Source: Pseudomonadota bacterium (GTDB lineage Bacteria; Pseudomonadota; Alphaproteobacteria; Rhizobiales; Rhizobiaceae). Taken from it: DNA of 64,000 nucleotides. Position 1 is the stretch's first letter, and each line of letters starts with the position of its first letter. A model generated the notes under the pieces. It was not told the DNA's origin and searched no databases. It saw only the letters and a program-made list of their open reading frames with translations. The position numbers and the translations under genes were made by a program. The stretch lies in assembly GCA_020161665.1 (NCBI GenBank), contig JAIUPA010000029.1, positions 52,197-116,196 of the forward strand, written 5' to 3'. Shown here one piece after another: positions 7,262 to 16,429 of the stretch.

Positions 7262-9065
7262 GGCCGATCTCCGTCAGGCTTGCCGGTTCACGCGGCGTTT
7301 CTGCATTGGCAGCGGCGGTGATGGTCACCCGCCGGGCCGGGTCAGCGCGCATGGAGCGCACGATCGCCGGGGCGTTAGTACCCGATGTGCGGCGAAGTTT
7401 TTTCAAGGTCTCAACCGCCGGGCCGAAATCCTCAATCGAGCCGTTGCGCAGCACCATCACCTGATCGCAGCGGCTGGCCATGGCCAGTCGATGGGTGACG
7501 ATGATGACGGTCGTGCCCGCCTCGCGGGCACCGTCGAGCGCCCGTTCCAGCGCCATGTCACCCTCGGCGTCGAGATTGGCGTTCGGCTCGTCAAGGATCA
7601 AAAGCTTCGGCTGGCCGTAAAAGGCGCGGGCGAGTGCAATGCGCTGGCGCATGCCGCCGGAAAGGCCGATACCGCTCGTGCCGCCGACGACCGTCTGGTA
7701 GCCATCGGCAAGCCCCATGACGAGATCATGCGCCTGTGCCCGCTGGGCGGCGTCCACCACCTTCGCGTCGGTGCTGTCGGGATCGAAACGGGCGATGTTC
7801 TCGGCAATCGTGCCGGGCAGAAGGTCCACGTCCTGCGCCAGATAGCCGATGCTGCGGCCAAGCTGGGCCTCGTTCCATGTGCGGTAATCCGCGCCATCGA
7901 GGCTCACATGCCCGCCGGAGGGGGTAAGCGCCCCCGCGATCATGCGCACGAGGGTGGATTTCCCCGCCCCGCTCGGCCCCATCACAGCCAGCATGCAGCC
8001 CGCCGGAATTTCGAAATTGAGCCGCTTGATGACCGGCGGTGCCCCGGCCGGGCGGTAAGGCGGCAGCCACATGAGATCACGCACCGCCACATCGCCGCGC
8101 GGGGTCGGAAGCTCGATACGCGGCTTCAGATCGCGCTGCGTCATGATGGCCCGGTCAAGGCGCAAAAGCGCGCGGTGGGCTTCCACCGTCTGCTTCCAGC
8201 CGCCGATCAACTGGTCGATAGGCTGCAGGGCGCGCCCCGAAATCAGCGAGGACGCGAAGATCATGCCCGCCGTCATCTGTCCTTTGAGAACGAGATAGGC
8301 GCCGGTTCCCAGAATGGCGAGTTGCAGCACCATGCGCAGCACTCGTGACAGGCTGGTGAAAATGGCATTGCGTTCACCCACGCGGTCGCTGTAGACGGTC
8401 GCTGCGGCGAATTTCTCGCCCCAGGACTCCACGGCGTTGTCCTTCATGCCCATGGCCCGCACGGATTCCGCCGATTTGACGAAGGCCTGCGCCGTGAGGT
8501 TCGCAAGCGTTGCCTGTTCGGTGGCAGACTGGCTGTCCCTGCGCCCGGTCATCTGGTTCAGGACGACCACGCTGATGAGCAGCGCCGCACCGAACACGGT
8601 GAGCACGAACAGCACCGGATGGATGGTGTAGAGCACCAGCAGAAAGAAAGGCAGGAACGGCAGGTCCAGAAGATTGGCCAGCCCGCGCGAGGCGATGAAG
8701 CCGCGAAGCGTTGCCAGATCGCGCAGCGGCTGGATATCGCCAAAGCCGGCGCGCGGTCCCGAAAGGGCCGCCTTGAAGGCAAGTGCGGCGTAGGAACGAT
8801 CAAGGCCTGCGGCAATGCGCTGGCTGAAGAGCGAACGGACCACCTCGAGAACGGCCATCAGGCCAAGGGCAGCCACCGCCATCAGGGTGATATAGATGAG
8901 CGTCTCGCCGCTGTTTGAGGGCAGCACGCGGTCATAGACCTGCAGCATATAGAGCGAGGGAACGAGCAGCGTCACGTTCAGGACGAACGAGAACAGGCCG
9001 AGCGGCACGATGCTCTTGCGCAAGACGCCAGTCCAGGAAAGTGCTGCGGCAGAACGCTGGGTCAT
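7254..9065 (-). CDS. Type I secretion ABC exporter, fused permease/ATPase (PrsD-like)
   Basis: A 603-residue half-transporter that powers export of C-terminal-signal proteins. The N-terminal ~300 residues hold the membrane domain (SFVLNVTLLVPSLYMLQVYDRVLPS, LIYITLMAVAALGLMAVLEVV and further helices). The ATPase domain shows Walker A GPSGAGKST, the Q-loop AQDVDLLPG, the signature LSGGMRQRIALARAF, Walker B LLILDEPNANLDAEG and the H-loop THRL. It lacks a C39 peptidase domain, as expected for RTX-type rather than bacteriocin exporters. The start at 9065 (MTQRSAA) was preferred because the 25 residues upstream look unlike protein, but its ribosome site is weak. Overlaps the downstream adaptor gene. 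Confidence 0.92.
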   Translation of the reverse strand: MTQRSAAALSWTGVLRKSIVPLGLFSFVLNVTLLVPSLYMLQVYDRVLPSNSGETLIYITLMAVAALGLMAVLEVVRSLFSQRIAAGLDRSYAALAFKAALSGPRAGFGDIQPLRDLATLRGFIASRGLANLLDLPFLPFFLLVLYTIHPVLFVLTVFGAALLISVVVLNQMTGRRDSQSATEQATLANLTAQAFVKSAESVRAMGMKDNAVESWGEKFAAATVYSDRVGERNAIFTSLSRVLRMVLQLAILGTGAYLVLKGQMTAGMIFASSLISGRALQPIDQLIGGWKQTVEAHRALLRLDRAIMTQRDLKPRIELPTPRGDVAVRDLMWLPPYRPAGAPPVIKRLNFEIPAGCMLAVMGPSGAGKSTLVRMIAGALTPSGGHVSLDGADYRTWNEAQLGRSIGYLAQDVDLLPGTIAENIARFDPDSTDAKVVDAAQRAQAHDLVMGLADGYQTVVGGTSGIGLSGGMRQRIALARAFYGQPKLLILDEPNANLDAEGDMALERALDGAREAGTTVIIVTHRLAMASRCDQVMVLRNGSIEDFGPAVETLKKLRRTSGTNAPAIVRSMRADPARRVTITAAANAETPREPASLTEIGHE

Positions 9066-9220
9066 GGACAACTCGCCGTTCGGGTTGCGGCCTCGCAACC
9101 CCCATGGGCGCAGACCTTTGACAGGCTGAACCCATGCCATACCGGCCCGTTCATGTCACACAAATGCGGGTATTAAGCTTAATCTGCGGGGTTTTATCGA
9201 TTGTCACGATGTGGTCGTGT

Positions 9221-9258
9221 CGCTCGCCGAAACGCGATGAATTGAGCTTCGGCGAGCG
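9221..9258 (-). terminator. Inverted repeat after the lipoprotein gene
   Basis: Perfect 11-base arms CGCTCGCCGAA (9221-9231) and TTCGGCGAGCG (9248-9258) with a 16-base loop, 15 bases past the lipoprotein stop. It may end or attenuate the upstream transcript before the exporter genes. No T-run follows, so it could also be a stabilising hairpin. Confidence 0.55.
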
Positions 9259-9272
9259 CAGGGTGCTGGCCG

Positions 9273-9839
9273 TTACTTCTTCGGCGTCAGCCAGGTCTTG
9301 ATGTTCTTGGTGAAGTTGATGGCGAGCTTTTCGGCCAGCTGATCCTGGCTCTTCGTCATCATGGCATTCACGGCCAGCGCGATGGCCATGCCGCCGAGAT
9401 CGCCACCCTTCACAGCGGTGTTTTCGCCGCGAATCTGCGGGTTCTGGGCGACCAGCTGACCCGTTGCGATGTCTTCCAGTCGAACCGTTCCGGAAATGTA
9501 GCTGTCACTGGAGAGCAGAACGCGCCCCTGCATGGAGGCAAGGTCGGCCGATTGCAGCGTGATGACAAGGCGAACCGGCTTTTTGCCGCCCGGATACCCC
9601 TTGAGTTCGCGCGTTGCGACATTCTGCAGCGAGGACACCACAAGAGCAACCTGCTGCTGCGGCGTCATGTTGTTGAGCATCGGTGCGCCGGTTGCAACGT
9701 CCGGGGTTGCTTCGACCTGAACGGCTGCAACCTGAACCCCTTTCAGGGTTTCCGTCAGACGAGGGTCTTGCGTGACGCATCCCGTCAGGACGAAGGCGGC
9801 AAAAGCCACCGCGGCAACGGTCTTGATCGACTGCTTCAT
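9273..9839 (-). CDS. Predicted lipoprotein beside the type I exporter
   Basis: A 188-residue protein with a lipoprotein signal peptide: MKQSIK, a hydrophobic stretch VAAVAFAAFV and the lipobox LTGC. The mature part reads as mixed alpha/beta with a regular pattern (VRLVITLQSADLASMQGRVL, SYISGTVRLEDIATGQLVAQ) and ends in KTWLTPKK. I do not recognise a named family with confidence. The ATG at 9839 was chosen because the signal peptide starts there; the frame extends 30 residues further upstream. Lying between the RTX enzyme and its exporter on the same strand, it could assist secretion or sit in the outer membrane with the channel; this is inference from position. Confidence 0.7.
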   Translation of the reverse strand: MKQSIKTVAAVAFAAFVLTGCVTQDPRLTETLKGVQVAAVQVEATPDVATGAPMLNNMTPQQQVALVVSSLQNVATRELKGYPGGKKPVRLVITLQSADLASMQGRVLLSSDSYISGTVRLEDIATGQLVAQNPQIRGENTAVKGGDLGGMAIALAVNAMMTKSQDQLAEKLAINFTKNIKTWLTPKK

Positions 9840-10222
9840 GCGATTGTAAGTCGGGTAAAAGTTCGAAATCATGTGTGCCCCCAATGCCATTTCAATTTTT
9901 CTCCGCTGAATTTTTCTGTGTTTTATCAAGGTGCAGCGACGACAAAGCGATGAATGTCAAAACGTAAACCGTCTGAAAAGTTCAAAAAAACAACGCCAAA
10001 ACAAATGTTTATGGCGTTTCATTTCCATCGTTCAACAAGCAGGGGCTTGCTAGGAAAGCTCTGCCTCTGATGATTCATCAAATTATCGGCAACCTTGAGT
10101 TTAGCCGAGATGCTTTCTCGATGGCCACGTGACTTTCGTCTGAAACGACGCATTTGTGTCTTGTGGGGCAGTGCGTCCACAAGATTTCGATTGTTTTGCG
10201 AGGGATCGGGAGGATAGCGCGG
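9840..10222. other. Intergenic region with no gene
   Basis: About 380 AT-richer bases between the end of the RTX hydrolase gene and the lipoprotein gene. It holds the terminator at 9984-10018 and presumably the lipoprotein promoter; I see no coding potential. Confidence 0.6.
9984..10018 (-). terminator. Rho-independent terminator of the RTX hydrolase gene
   Basis: Arms AACGCCA (9992-9998) and TGGCGTT (10012-10018), with pairing AAACA/TGTTT continuing inward past a one-base bulge. On the minus strand the stem is followed by seven T (complement of 9984-9990). It lies about 200 bases past the stop at 10223. Confidence 0.75.
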
Positions 10223-13200
10223 TCAGACGACCGCGCCGACGGGTTCGGGATCGAACCACAACCCATCCGCCGGGGTGTCGGCGTGGGCCAGACCGAGATA
10301 ATCGGCAAGGGCTAGAACATCCGCCGAATGCGCCTCGACAACCGGCGTATCGCTGTCGGTCAGGGCTTCGAGCGGCGCGGTATAATCGGCGTCGAAATCC
10401 CCATTGAAGGCGGCAAAGTCAAACGCCGGGGCGTCTGTTGTCTCGAAAGACTGCACCTGGGCCTCATCCACGGCAAGCGGGCCTGCAAGGCTCGGGGCCA
10501 TGGCGACCTGTCGGGCGGCAGAGGGTTCTGCGACCGCCTGAAGAATGGCGTCGCGATCCATCGAGGTGCCATCGGCAAACTCGATGCGCTCGATGCCCCA
10601 GTAATCCACATCCGAGTAGAACTGTTCATCGACCGTCACCACCTCGCCGGTGGCGTGGATGGTGATTTCGAGATGAACGCCGTTGCGAGCAAGGCTCACA
10701 TCGTTGGCGTTGAGATCGCTAAAGCGCAGAATGTCGGTGTTGTCGGTAAAGCCTGCCTCGTCGTCGAGATAGTCATTCCCGTCGCCGCTAGCGTAGAGAT
10801 AAAGATCGCTGCCCGCGCTGCCCTGAAGGCGGTCATCGCCAAGGCCGCCGCGAATGATGTCGTCACCCCAGGTGCCGTCAATCGTTTCGCTGGCTGGCGT
10901 GCCGACAATGGCCGCGAAAGGATCGCCATGGGGCGAGCCGATGGCGTCGAGATCGCTGCGGTCCCACTCGGAACCATCGGCAAAGACGATGCGCTCGAGG
11001 CCCCAATATTCGGTGTTCGAATAATATTGCTCGTCAACGGTGATGGTCTGGCCGGTCTTCAGATCGGTGAGCAGCAGATGCAGGCCATCGCGCGCGGCGG
11101 AAATGTCTTCCATATTCAGATTGGTGAAGCGCAGCGTATCGATATTGTCGGTGAAGCCCGCCTCGTCATCGAGGTAGTCGTTGCCGTCGCCGGAGGCGTA
11201 GAGATAGAGGTCGCTGCCCGCCCCACCCTGCAGGCGGTCGTCGCCGAGCCCGCCGCGCAGCACATCGTCGCCGGATGTGCCGTCGACCGTTTCGTTGCCG
11301 GTCGTGCTCCACGTGGTGACCGCCGGGAAGGTGACAGCATCAAGGATCGCATCGCGGTCCATCGCCGTGCCATCGGCAAAGATGATCTGCTCAATGCCCC
11401 AATAGCCGGTATCGGAGAAGAACTGCTCGTCGATGGTGATGACGGACCCGGTCTTCAGGTCGGTGAGCAGAACATGAAGACCGTCGCGCTCAAGCTTGAT
11501 GTCGATGGCGTTCAGGTCTTCAAGGCGCAGGATGTCGGTCTCGTCACCGCGCCCGGATTCGTCATCGATGTAATCGCTGCCATCGCCGGAACGGTAGAGA
11601 TAGGTATCCGAACCGCCGCTGCCCTGCAGGCGGTCATCGCCCTTCGCACCGCGAATCATGTCATCGCCCCAGCCGCCGTCGAGCGTTTCGCCCTCGTTGC
11701 TGCCGATGATCGCCGAAAAGGGATCGCCATAGGGTGAGCCGATGGCATCCAGCACCTGACGGTTCCATTCGGAACCATCGGCAAAGCGGATGCGCTCGAT
11801 ACCCCAATTGCCATCATTGGAGAAATATTGCCCGTCGAGCGTGATCGTCTCGCCGGTTGAAAGCACGGTGATGACCAGATTGAGGCCGTCGCGCACGGCG
11901 CTGATATCATCGGCATGAATGCCGCCAAGCCATAGCGTATCCGTCTCGTCTAGGCGGCCGGACTCGTCATCGATATAGTCGTTGCCGTCGCCGAGCTTGT
12001 AGACATAGGTGTCGGAGCCGCCGCCGCCCTGCAGGCGATCATCGCCAAGGCGACCGCGCAGCACGTCATCACCGCCCGTGCCATCCACCGTCTCGTCGCC
12101 ATCGGTGCCATTGGCCGTGGCGCGCGGGAAGGTGACGGCGTCGAGAATGTCGTCGCGGTTCATGGTGAAGCCGTCGGAAAACTCGATGCGCTCGATGCCC
12201 CAGTAATCGACCTCGGAGTAAAACTGCTCGTCCACCGTCAGCACTTCGCCGGTCGGCAGAATCGTGATCTTCAGATGCACGCCATCGCGTGAGAAGGCCA
12301 CATCGTCAAAGGTCAGGTTGGTCAGGCGCAACACATCCGTGTTGTCGCTAAAGCCCGCCTCGTCATCCAGCCAGTCGTTACCGTCGCCGGCGGCGTAGAT
12401 GTAGAGATCGCTGCCCGCGCTGCCTTGCAGGCGGTCGTCACCCTTGGCGCCGCGAAGAATGTCATCGCCCCACGTGCCGTCCAGCGTATCGGCGCCCGCC
12501 GTGCCGATGATGGCGGCGAAGGGGGCGCCATAGGGCGAGCCGATGGTGTCGAGCTTCGCCCGATCCCAGCTTTTGCCATCGGCAAAGATGATCTTTTCCA
12601 GACCCCAGAATTCACTGTCGGAGCGGTACTGCTCGTCAATGGTGATCGTCTCGCCCGTGGACAGGATGGTCAGCACCAGATGCTGGCCGTCGCGGGCCGA
12701 CGAAACGTCGCCTTCAACGATGTTGGTGAAGCGCAGAACGTCCGTGTCGTCGGTAAAGCCCGCTTCGTCATCGATGACGTCGGTGCCATCACCGCGCGAA
12801 TAGATATAGGCGTCGCTGCCCGCGCTGCCCTGCAGGCGATCATTGCCCTCCCCGCCATAAAGGACATCGACACCGGCGGTACCATCGAGAATATCGCCAT
12901 CGGCCGAGCCGATGACGCGGGTGATGCCTGTGGTGTTTTCCGCCGCGTCATAGCCGAAATCGACATCTTCCGGGTTGAAGTAACCCTTGATGAGATCCGT
13001 GCCGCCGCTTTCCTTCGCGCCGAGATAATAGCCGTAATCGGTCGACCACCATTCGCCAGCGCCCCAGGCCGTCCAGCCCAGAATGACATCGGCATTGGCA
13101 TCCATGAAATTGAGGAAATCGACATATTCCCCGGCATTTTCGCCATCGGCATGAACGCCGAATTCACCGACGAAAAGTTCATAGCCATGGGCACGCGCCC

Positions 13201-13894
13201 ATTCGGTGACGCCTTCGAGAACGGTCGCGCCCTTGCCTTCGACGGCATGGCCGGAACCGGAGCTGTCCTCATCGAGATACTGGTGTACCTCGAAGGCGAA
13301 ATTACCGTCCGGGTCGCTGTAGCGGCCATAGGCGTCGAGCGCCTGCTGATAGGCGGCGTCATTAAAGGCGTCGGCGCTGGACCAGTTGACGGTGGAAACG
13401 AGAATCTTGTTATCGGCGTCGGCCGCGCGGATGGCGTCCGTTGCCACCTGCGCGGTGTTCATCCACAAATCGGGGTCGATGTCGTGCGGTTCATTCATCA
13501 GACCGAACCAGACATTCGGCGCGGACTTGAACTCGGCGGCGATACGTCCCCACACATCGGCAAAGGCTGCCGTCAGTTCCGGTGTTCCGCTCGACAGAAG
13601 CTCGTTGTAATATTCGCCGTAATTGTGAAGGTCGAGGATGAGAAGCTGGCCATTGACCTCAGCGGTTGCGACCGCATCATGCAGCAGTTCAAGATAGGCC
13701 GGGTCAAGCGCGCCACCGGCAACCGGCTGGAGACGCTCCCACGTAAATGGCAGACGGATGGTGTTGGCGCCCTGATCGGCCCAGAAATTGTAGTGGTCAG
13801 CGCCGTTGGCGACGTAATGCGTCAAGGGTTCGCCCCCGACGCGGCCGCCGAATTCCAGACCCGCAAGATTTACGCCTGTGAATTTTACACTCAT
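10223..13894 (-). CDS. Secreted GH5 glycoside hydrolase (cellulase-like) with six RTX-like modules
   Basis: A 1223-residue enzyme. Residues ~1-320 form a family 5 (beta/alpha)8 hydrolase: GVNLAGLEFGG start, DLHNYGEYY, acid/base Glu135 in LMNEPHD, FEVHQYLD, and nucleophile Glu244 in VGEFG. This fits an endo-beta-1,4-glucanase or mannanase. Residues 329-1127 are six calcium-binding-type modules of 130-137 residues (core GDDRLQG-GSD-Y-Y-GDG-D-DDE), arranged as three A-B pairs. A 96-residue acidic tail, with no N-terminal signal peptide, is typical of type I secretion. The exporter and adaptor lie downstream on the same strand. Start ATG 13894 gives MSVKFTG. Substrate is not certain: cellulose or a related plant or self-made polysaccharide is likely. 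Confidence 0.9.
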   Translation of the reverse strand: MSVKFTGVNLAGLEFGGRVGGEPLTHYVANGADHYNFWADQGANTIRLPFTWERLQPVAGGALDPAYLELLHDAVATAEVNGQLLILDLHNYGEYYNELLSSGTPELTAAFADVWGRIAAEFKSAPNVWFGLMNEPHDIDPDLWMNTAQVATDAIRAADADNKILVSTVNWSSADAFNDAAYQQALDAYGRYSDPDGNFAFEVHQYLDEDSSGSGHAVEGKGATVLEGVTEWARAHGYELFVGEFGVHADGENAGEYVDFLNFMDANADVILGWTAWGAGEWWSTDYGYYLGAKESGGTDLIKGYFNPEDVDFGYDAAENTTGITRVIGSADGDILDGTAGVDVLYGGEGNDRLQGSAGSDAYIYSRGDGTDVIDDEAGFTDDTDVLRFTNIVEGDVSSARDGQHLVLTILSTGETITIDEQYRSDSEFWGLEKIIFADGKSWDRAKLDTIGSPYGAPFAAIIGTAGADTLDGTWGDDILRGAKGDDRLQGSAGSDLYIYAAGDGNDWLDDEAGFSDNTDVLRLTNLTFDDVAFSRDGVHLKITILPTGEVLTVDEQFYSEVDYWGIERIEFSDGFTMNRDDILDAVTFPRATANGTDGDETVDGTGGDDVLRGRLGDDRLQGGGGSDTYVYKLGDGNDYIDDESGRLDETDTLWLGGIHADDISAVRDGLNLVITVLSTGETITLDGQYFSNDGNWGIERIRFADGSEWNRQVLDAIGSPYGDPFSAIIGSNEGETLDGGWGDDMIRGAKGDDRLQGSGGSDTYLYRSGDGSDYIDDESGRGDETDILRLEDLNAIDIKLERDGLHVLLTDLKTGSVITIDEQFFSDTGYWGIEQIIFADGTAMDRDAILDAVTFPAVTTWSTTGNETVDGTSGDDVLRGGLGDDRLQGGAGSDLYLYASGDGNDYLDDEAGFTDNIDTLRFTNLNMEDISAARDGLHLLLTDLKTGQTITVDEQYYSNTEYWGLERIVFADGSEWDRSDLDAIGSPHGDPFAAIVGTPASETIDGTWGDDIIRGGLGDDRLQGSAGSDLYLYASGDGNDYLDDEAGFTDNTDILRFSDLNANDVSLARNGVHLEITIHATGEVVTVDEQFYSDVDYWGIERIEFADGTSMDRDAILQAVAEPSAARQVAMAPSLAGPLAVDEAQVQSFETTDAPAFDFAAFNGDFDADYTAPLEALTDSDTPVVEAHSADVLALADYLGLAHADTPADGLWFDPEPVGAVV
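10514..12910 (-). repeat. Six tandem RTX-module repeats, three A-B pairs, inside the GH5 gene
   Basis: Coding repeats corresponding to residues 329-1127. Each pair is about 800 bases: 12116-12910, 11312-12115 and 10514-11311. A modules end in a DAIGSPYGDPFAAI-like linker; B modules end in an ILDAVTFP-like linker (degenerate in the last). Similar DNA makes the region prone to recombination and to assembly collapse. Confidence 0.85.
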
Positions 13895-14378
13895 ACAACG
13901 CCACCATCACACACGTACCCAACTTTAACGGAAAATAAACGAGTCTTAAGGCCAGCTCAACCGTTAATTTCATTCTACTAGCGCAAAAGTTGTTTCATTT
14001 TGATACATATGGCAGCTTGAGGTGGCTCTCCATCAATAATACAATTCGAGATTGCCGCACTCGTTGTTTCCTGAAGGAAACGGTCATCATTATGATTTCT
14101 CTGCAAAATTGTCAGATAACAATTATGGGGCGAGTGGTTAGGGAAAAAATTCCAAGTGTAGCTAATTTCCTGTCAGGAATATTCCTTTTTAAGATCGCAT
14201 TTAGAAATTGGGCGTACCAATTAACGCGTCCCGGAATGAATCCGACGATTTAGCCACCCTGTTTATTGATGAACATCGCACCCCTTCTGGCCTCTGATGC
14301 CCGAAGTGAGAAGTGCGTGCGTTGATTCAGGGGGGATCGGGACATCAGACCGTCCTTTTCCGCTCAGGAGAGCACTCG
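13895..14378. other. AT-rich intergenic region between divergent genes
   Basis: About 480 bases between the divergent GH5 and chemoreceptor genes; both promoters must lie here. A small inverted repeat GTTTCC-TGAA-GGAAAC is at 14066-14081. An 87-codon open frame at 13990-14253 has no ribosome site or protein-like composition. I see no gene. Confidence 0.6.
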
Positions 14379-16253
14379 ATGAAGCTTACGATTGCCCGCA
14401 CGCTGACTGTCTTCGCTTTTCTTGTCACTGTCGGACTAGTGGCCGCCCTCACCTACCAGACGCTGATCCTCAATCGCGTCAAGGTCAACGGGCCGATCTA
14501 CAACGAGATCATCTATGGCAAGGATCTTGTGGCCGACATTCTGCCGCCGCCGCTCTATCTGGTGGAAACCTATATGCTGGCCAATGAAGCGATGCTTCAG
14601 CCGGACTATGCCGAAAAGAATATTGCCCGTATTACGGCATTGAAGAGCGACTACGAAGCACGTCGCGCCTACTGGAAGGACAGCGACCTACTGGCGAGCC
14701 TCAACACCAAGCTGCATGAAGACGTGCTCCTGAAGGGTGATGTGTTCTGGCGCCATATGCTGGAACAGTATCTTCCGGCGCTGAAGGCAAAGGATGAGAC
14801 GGCCGCCAAGAAGGCGCTCGAAACGCTGAAAACCGACTTCCATACCCATGAGACCGCTGTCAACGAGCTGGTGACCATGGCCAATGACTACACGGCGGAC
14901 CTGCAGACCCGCACGGAAAAGACGCTGGCCAGCTCGCAGATGATCGCGCTTGCCGTCGGCATCATCTCGATCTTCATGTTCCTCGGCGGCGTCTACTACA
15001 TTCACCGTCGCGTGGTGCTTGCCGTGCGCCGCATGACGACGCACATGACCGAGATGGCCAATGGCGATCTCGTGACGCCGGTTCCGATGGCAGAACGCAC
15101 CGACGAAGTGGGCCAGATGGCCAGCGCGCTGGAAGTGTTCCGTCAGGCCGGTCTTGAAAAGATCCATCTTGAAGAAGAAGCCGCTGAAGAGCGTGACCGT
15201 TCGGATGTGGAGCGTGCCCGTCGCGAACAGGAAACGCTTGCCGCTGCTGCCAACCTGCAGATTGTGCTGGAAAAACTGGGCGGTGGCATGAACCGCCTTG
15301 CCGAATGCAACATTCGCATGACCATCGACGAGCCCTTCGAAGGCGAACTCGACCAGCTGCGCCATGATTTCAACAACGCCATCGGCACCTTCCAGGAAAC
15401 GCTGGAAAAGGTGCTGGCCGAAACCCGTGTTCTGTCAGACAACAGCCTGGAGATGCGCGAAGCCGCCGATAATCTCGCCCATCGCACGGAACAGCAGGCC
15501 GCGGCGCTGGAAGAAACCTCTGCCGCTCTGGAGCAGGTCACGGCCACGGTTCGCCATTCCTCGGAGCGCACGCAGGAAACCCGCCGACTGGTGCAGGAAG
15601 CGCGCGAATGCGCAACCCATTCCGGTGACGTGGTGCGTGATGCCATCACCGCCATGCAGCGCATCGAAAAGGCATCTGGTGAAATCGGCCAGATCATTGG
15701 CGTCATTGACGAAATCGCCTTCCAGACCAACCTTCTGGCACTCAACGCCGGTGTTGAAGCCGCCCGTGCCGGTGATGCGGGCAAGGGTTTCGCGGTGGTC
15801 GCCACTGAAGTGCGTGAACTGGCACAACGATCCGCTGCTGCTGCCAAGGAAATCAAGACGCTGATCAACAACTCTGCCGTTGAAGTCAATCAGGGCGTGG
15901 TGCTGGTGGATGAAACTGGCAAGGCGCTGACCCGTATTGGTACCTTCGTCGCCTCCATCGACCAGAACATCGGCGCCATCACCACAGCGGCTGCTGAACA
16001 GTCGACCGGCCTTGCCGAGATCAGTTCCGCCGTCAACCAAATCGATCAGATGACCCAGCAAAACGCAGCTATGGTTGAAGAAACCAATGCCATCAGCCAT
16101 ACGATTGCCGAAGGGGCCTCGAAGCTTTCCACGCTCGTCGGTAACTTCAAGCTCAACCGTCGCAAGGTGGTGCGCGAGCCCGGCTCCTATGCCGCCGGGT
16201 TGAATTCCGGTCATCGCCGCGACGGCGTGACGGGCAACGGTCGCGCGGCCTAA
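14379..16253 (+). CDS. Methyl-accepting chemotaxis protein
   Basis: A 624-residue chemoreceptor. TM1 is at about residues 8-30, then a ~155-residue periplasmic sensor, mostly helical (possible four-helix bundle), and TM2 at about 188-208 (MIALAVGIISIFMFLGGVYYI). Then a HAMP domain, a second HAMP-like segment (LGGGMNRLAECNIRM) and the signalling domain with its conserved hairpin tip near residue 444 (DEIAFQTNLLALNAGVEAARAG). No CheR-binding pentapeptide is seen at the C-terminus. The ATG at 14379 follows CAGGAG and begins a clear TM1; an upstream in-frame start is less likely. The ligand is unknown. A strong terminator follows. Confidence 0.93.
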   Translation: MKLTIARTLTVFAFLVTVGLVAALTYQTLILNRVKVNGPIYNEIIYGKDLVADILPPPLYLVETYMLANEAMLQPDYAEKNIARITALKSDYEARRAYWKDSDLLASLNTKLHEDVLLKGDVFWRHMLEQYLPALKAKDETAAKKALETLKTDFHTHETAVNELVTMANDYTADLQTRTEKTLASSQMIALAVGIISIFMFLGGVYYIHRRVVLAVRRMTTHMTEMANGDLVTPVPMAERTDEVGQMASALEVFRQAGLEKIHLEEEAAEERDRSDVERARREQETLAAAANLQIVLEKLGGGMNRLAECNIRMTIDEPFEGELDQLRHDFNNAIGTFQETLEKVLAETRVLSDNSLEMREAADNLAHRTEQQAAALEETSAALEQVTATVRHSSERTQETRRLVQEARECATHSGDVVRDAITAMQRIEKASGEIGQIIGVIDEIAFQTNLLALNAGVEAARAGDAGKGFAVVATEVRELAQRSAAAAKEIKTLINNSAVEVNQGVVLVDETGKALTRIGTFVASIDQNIGAITTAAAEQSTGLAEISSAVNQIDQMTQQNAAMVEETNAISHTIAEGASKLSTLVGNFKLNRRKVVREPGSYAAGLNSGHRRDGVTGNGRAA

Positions 16254-16310
16254 GAGGTCCGACCCATCAAACCCCTCCGGCGAGTATCGTCAACGCGCCG
16301 GAAAACGCGA

Positions 16311-16347
16311 GGAAAGGCCCGGAAGCGTCAAGCTTCCGGGCCTTTTC
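16311..16347 (+). terminator. Rho-independent terminator after the chemoreceptor gene
   Basis: A perfect 14-base stem (AAAGGCCCGGAAGC, 16313-16326, and its complement 16332-16345) with a 5-base loop, ending in TTTT. It sits between convergent genes and can work in both directions. Confidence 0.9.
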
Positions 16348-16429
16348 CGTTGTGGCACCGCCCGAGGCGGTCGTGCTGGATGGCGCGTTCATCCGCTTAA
16401 AGCCGGCCTCGTTCCGGCAGGAGCGCCCG

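Noticed and set aside
10328..13981. Long plus-strand open frames (about 470 and 520 codons) opposite the GH5-RTX gene
   Set aside because: They mirror the repetitive minus-strand coding sequence and have no domain; the minus strand has catalytic motifs and a real start.
13990..14253. An 87-codon frame in the GH5/chemoreceptor intergenic region
   Set aside because: No Shine-Dalgarno sequence, no recognisable domain and AT-rich non-coding character.
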